Origin: DASSWG01 sp041689995
Lineage (GTDB): Bacteria > Bacteroidota > Bacteroidia > Flavobacteriales > Flavobacteriaceae
Direction: 5' to 3'
Assembly (NCBI GenBank): GCA_041689995.1
Contig: JBDNFD010000112.1
Span: 1-22,084 of the forward strand
Length of the DNA stretch: 22,084 nt
The notes beneath the pieces are model-generated. The model was not told the DNA's origin and did not search any database. It worked only from the letters and a program-made list of their open reading frames with translations. The translations under genes and the position numbers were made by a program. Of this stretch, positions 21,966-22,084 are shown piece by piece (the stretch's first letter is position 1; each line of letters starts with the position of its first letter).

Positions 21966-22084
21966 CTAAAGTTCGTTCCATCGATGCCGAGCACCTGCTA
22001 TTAGTAGTCTTTCCATCGTTTGAGCCCCAAAGTACCTTCTGTTAAACTTGTAACAGAACTCATTGAGGTAATTCTGCAGAAAGT
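21966..22084 (-). mobile_element. 3' end of an IS1595-family transposase (cut by the window edge)
   Basis: Read on the minus strand from the right edge, 38 codons and a TAG (21966-21968) give LQNYLNEFCYKFNRRYFGAQ and then TMERLLIAGARHRWNEL. The YLNEFCYKFNRR block is the well-conserved C-terminal signature of ISXO2/IS1595-type transposases. The end of the element should lie in 21915-21965; I could not define its terminal repeat. Whether the whole element is intact cannot be seen here. Confidence 0.8.

Noticed and set aside
1..22084. CRISPR arrays, tRNA or rRNA genes, toxin-antitoxin pairs and restriction-modification genes
   Set aside because: No regularly spaced repeats, cloverleaf-like sequences or recognisable proteins of these kinds were seen on either strand.

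Overview
The window looks like chromosomal DNA of a member of the Bacteroidota, most likely Flavobacteriaceae. It is A+T-rich. Several genes have a -7 element of the form TAnnTTTG, in places with a TTTG or TTG box about 19-20 nt upstream, which is the Bacteroidota primary-sigma pattern. It also encodes PorZ, a type IX secretion system component with a C-terminal sorting domain, next to recO. This assignment rests on protein families and promoter style, not on a database search.

Layout. 1-2.6 kb: the 3' end of an unidentified gene, then a minus-strand block of a DUF302 protein, a secreted protein of unknown function, a TPMT-type methyltransferase and a cytochrome c lipoprotein; the last two overlap. 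2.8-9.8 kb: a decaying zone in which intact genes alternate with deletion scars. The scars are a 15-codon LysR start joined to the C-terminal end of a SulP transporter, a second LysR gene with a frameshift and a stop that runs into a CzcA-type efflux pump cut after about 315 residues, a sulfide:quinone oxidoreductase-like gene reduced to its first six codons plus its C-terminal third, and the front of an MmgE/PrpD gene fused to a frameshifted YggS gene. Intact within this zone are an arsR-arsM arsenic pair, a His-rich protein of metal-efflux operons, a small membrane protein and a Crp/Fnr regulator. 9.8-13.4 kb: a Cys-rich small protein, a YczE-type membrane protein, a DUF3298-type lipoprotein and, divergent from it, a cystathionine gamma-synthase/lyase. 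13.4-15.1 kb: a secreted beta-propeller protein bordered by two copies of a degenerate ~85-bp repeat, like an inserted cassette. 15.2-21.9 kb: housekeeping porZ-recO, a cluster of REP-like palindromes, and mfd. 21.97 kb to the end: the 3' end of an IS1595-type transposase.

How the parts relate. The Crp/Fnr protein belongs to a type I associate with sulfur-stress genes. Two palindromes of the form GTAAC-N4-RTTAC lie about 33 bp upstream of -7-like elements, one before DUF302 and one before the ruined sulfide oxidoreductase. This suggests a small regulon that is now breaking up. ArsR probably represses its own promoter and the ArsM arsenite methyltransferase behind it. The large housekeeping genes read through cleanly, so the broken genes are more likely true pseudogenes than the result of poor sequence. 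I see no convincing new defence or biosynthetic system. The most unusual features are the clustered deletion scars, the paired regulator sites, the repeat-bordered propeller gene and the unannotated small membrane protein.
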